A stretch of 64,000 nt of DNA, taken from assembly GCF_014334095.1 (NCBI RefSeq), contig NZ_CP060495.1, forward strand, positions 3,100,501-3,164,500, in the 5' to 3' direction. Made by a program: the position numbers and the translations under genes. Shown one piece after another: positions 63,137 through 64,000 of the stretch; the stretch's first letter is position 1, and every line of letters begins with the position of its first letter. Below the pieces are notes generated by a model that was given only the letters and a program-made list of their open reading frames with translations, was not told where the DNA came from and searched no databases. This DNA is from Novosphingopyxis iocasae. GTDB taxonomy: Bacteria; Pseudomonadota; Alphaproteobacteria; Sphingomonadales; Sphingomonadaceae.

Positions 63137-64000
63137 CACTTGCTCTCCATCATTTCGGCATTGGATTTGCCCGGCGGCACCAGCGGCCAGACATTTTCTT
63201 CCGGATCGATCCGGACATGGGCCAGGATCGGCCCCTTGGCGGCCAACAGCCGGTCGATCGCATCGTCCACCTGGGACTTGAGATCGACCGAAAAGGCCTC
63301 GATCCCGAAGGCGTTGGCGACTTCCACGAAATCGGGATTGTCGCTGAGATCGACTTCGGAATAATTGCCCTCGAAGAAAAGCTCCTGCCACTGCCGCACC
63401 AGGCCCAGCATCGAATTGTCCAGAAGCACGATCTTCACCGGGATGTTGTAGCGGCGCAGGGTGGCCAGCTCCTGCACGTTCATCATGAAGCTGCCGTCAC
63501 CCGAAACGCACACGACCGTGGCGTCCGGTTCGGCAACCTTCGCACCGATGGCGGCGGGCAGACCGTAGCCCATGGCGCCCAGGCCCCCGCTGGTGAGATG
63601 CGCCTGCGGGCGGGAGAAGCGGCAATGCTGCGCCACCCACATCTGATGCTGGCCGACATCGCAGGCGGCGACGAAATCGTCGCCCGCGCGCTCGGACAGT
63701 TTTTTCAGAAGCTCCGGCGCGAACACGCCGTTGCCGGGCGCATCGTAGCGCGGGGCGTGCTCTTCCTTCAGGCGGCGCGTCTCGGCCTGCCATTCGGAAA
63801 TGTCGCCGGGCGTGAATTCGATGGTGCGCAGGCAGCGCTTCAGATCGCCGCACATGGTGGAATGGGCATGACGCAGCTTGCCGAACTCGGCGGCATCGGT
63901 GTCGATATGGACCACCGAGGCATTCGGCGCAAAGCTCGCCAGATTGCCGGTCGCACGGTCGTCGAAGCGCGCGCCGATCACGATCAGCAAGTCCGATTCC
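63136..64000 (-). CDS. ilvB: Acetolactate synthase catalytic subunit, 5' part beyond the window
   Basis: C-terminal 288 residues of the ThDP-dependent enzyme (ilvB or ilvG type); the frame is open to the window end. The central domain ends with LLIVIGARFDDRATG, and the C-terminal pyrophosphate domain shows GAMGYGLPAAIGAK, the ThDP/Mg motif GDGSFMMN then NNx-like LLDNSMLGLV, and QWQELFF. Makes acetolactate for valine and leucine. First visible gene of the ilv-leu operon; the stop overlaps the ilvM-like start by one base. Confidence 0.95.
   Translation of the reverse strand, partial: ESDLLIVIGARFDDRATGNLASFAPNASVVHIDTDAAEFGKLRHAHSTMCGDLKRCLRTIEFTPGDISEWQAETRRLKEEHAPRYDAPGNGVFAPELLKKLSERAGDDFVAACDVGQHQMWVAQHCRFSRPQAHLTSGGLGAMGYGLPAAIGAKVAEPDATVVCVSGDGSFMMNVQELATLRRYNIPVKIVLLDNSMLGLVRQWQELFFEGNYSEVDLSDNPDFVEVANAFGIEAFSVDLKSQVDDAIDRLLAAKGPILAHVRIDPEENVWPLVPPGKSNAEMMESK

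Noticed and set aside
1-64000. CRISPR array or intact insertion sequence
   Set aside because: No regularly spaced repeat array and no transposase-like protein was seen.

Overview
This is a GC-rich window from an alphaproteobacterium, most likely a member of the Sphingomonadales. I infer that from gene content and style: an F-type conjugation operon led by HTH and AlpA regulators, GTTC-N7-GTTC boxes of the alphaproteobacterial LexA type, dense overlapping operons, and long mirror ORFs on the opposite strand. The species cannot be named from sequence reading alone. No rRNA, complete tRNA, CRISPR array or intact IS was recognised.

Layout. (1) 1-14.9 kb is a defence and toxin island. A + strand operon holds a 5'-truncated DUF1998-type helicase, hsdM, hsdS, a 130-residue unknown, a DUF262/HNH-like (GmrSD-like) protein and hsdR. 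On the - strand follow an unknown plus PD-(D/E)XK nuclease pair and a hipBA toxin-antitoxin pair with repeated operator-like sites. (2) 15.1-33.9 kb is an F-type type IV secretion (mating-pair formation) operon on the - strand: traA-L-E-K-B-dsbC-V-C-unknown-trbI-S26 peptidase-W-U-trbC-N-F-H-G, with mostly 1-11 bp overlaps. It faces divergent HTH and alpA-like regulators across a 367-bp control region with two exact GTTC-N7-GTTC boxes. The alpA-like gene is frameshifted at a run of eight G. No relaxase (TraI), coupling protein (TraD) or integrase is in the window, so this is part of an integrative or plasmid element, or a decayed one. (3) 34.0-42.3 kb is an emrA-emrB-nodT tripartite efflux operon with a divergent MarR regulator, followed by an AarF/UbiB-like kinase, an alpha/beta hydrolase and an orphan MlaD/MCE protein. 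A 450-bp AT-richer gap with short repeats ends this part. (4) 42.8-49.4 kb carries a persulfide-detoxification module (persulfide dioxygenase-like, BigR/SqrR-like ArsR regulator, rhodanese, TauE/SafE exporter), a large DUF305 plus LVIVD-repeat protein, a formate/nitrite-family channel and a cupin. (5) 49.4-64 kb looks like ordinary chromosome: DUF885 peptidase-like lipoprotein, thiolase, a probable organoarsenical cluster (radical SAM, ArsM-like methyltransferase, SDR, two glycosyltransferase-like proteins), ZntB/CorA-type transporter, and a tight ilv-leu operon (ilvB/G-ilvM-leuA-leuC-leuD-leuB) running off the right edge.

How the parts fit. The conjugation operon and defence/toxin genes are typical accessory cargo. 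The efflux, persulfide and arsenic genes point to chemical stress. The most promising leads are the six-gene helicase/type I RM/DUF262 operon, the paired LexA-like boxes at the conjugation control region, the G8 frameshift in the AlpA-like regulator, and the ArsM-radical SAM-glycosyltransferase cluster.
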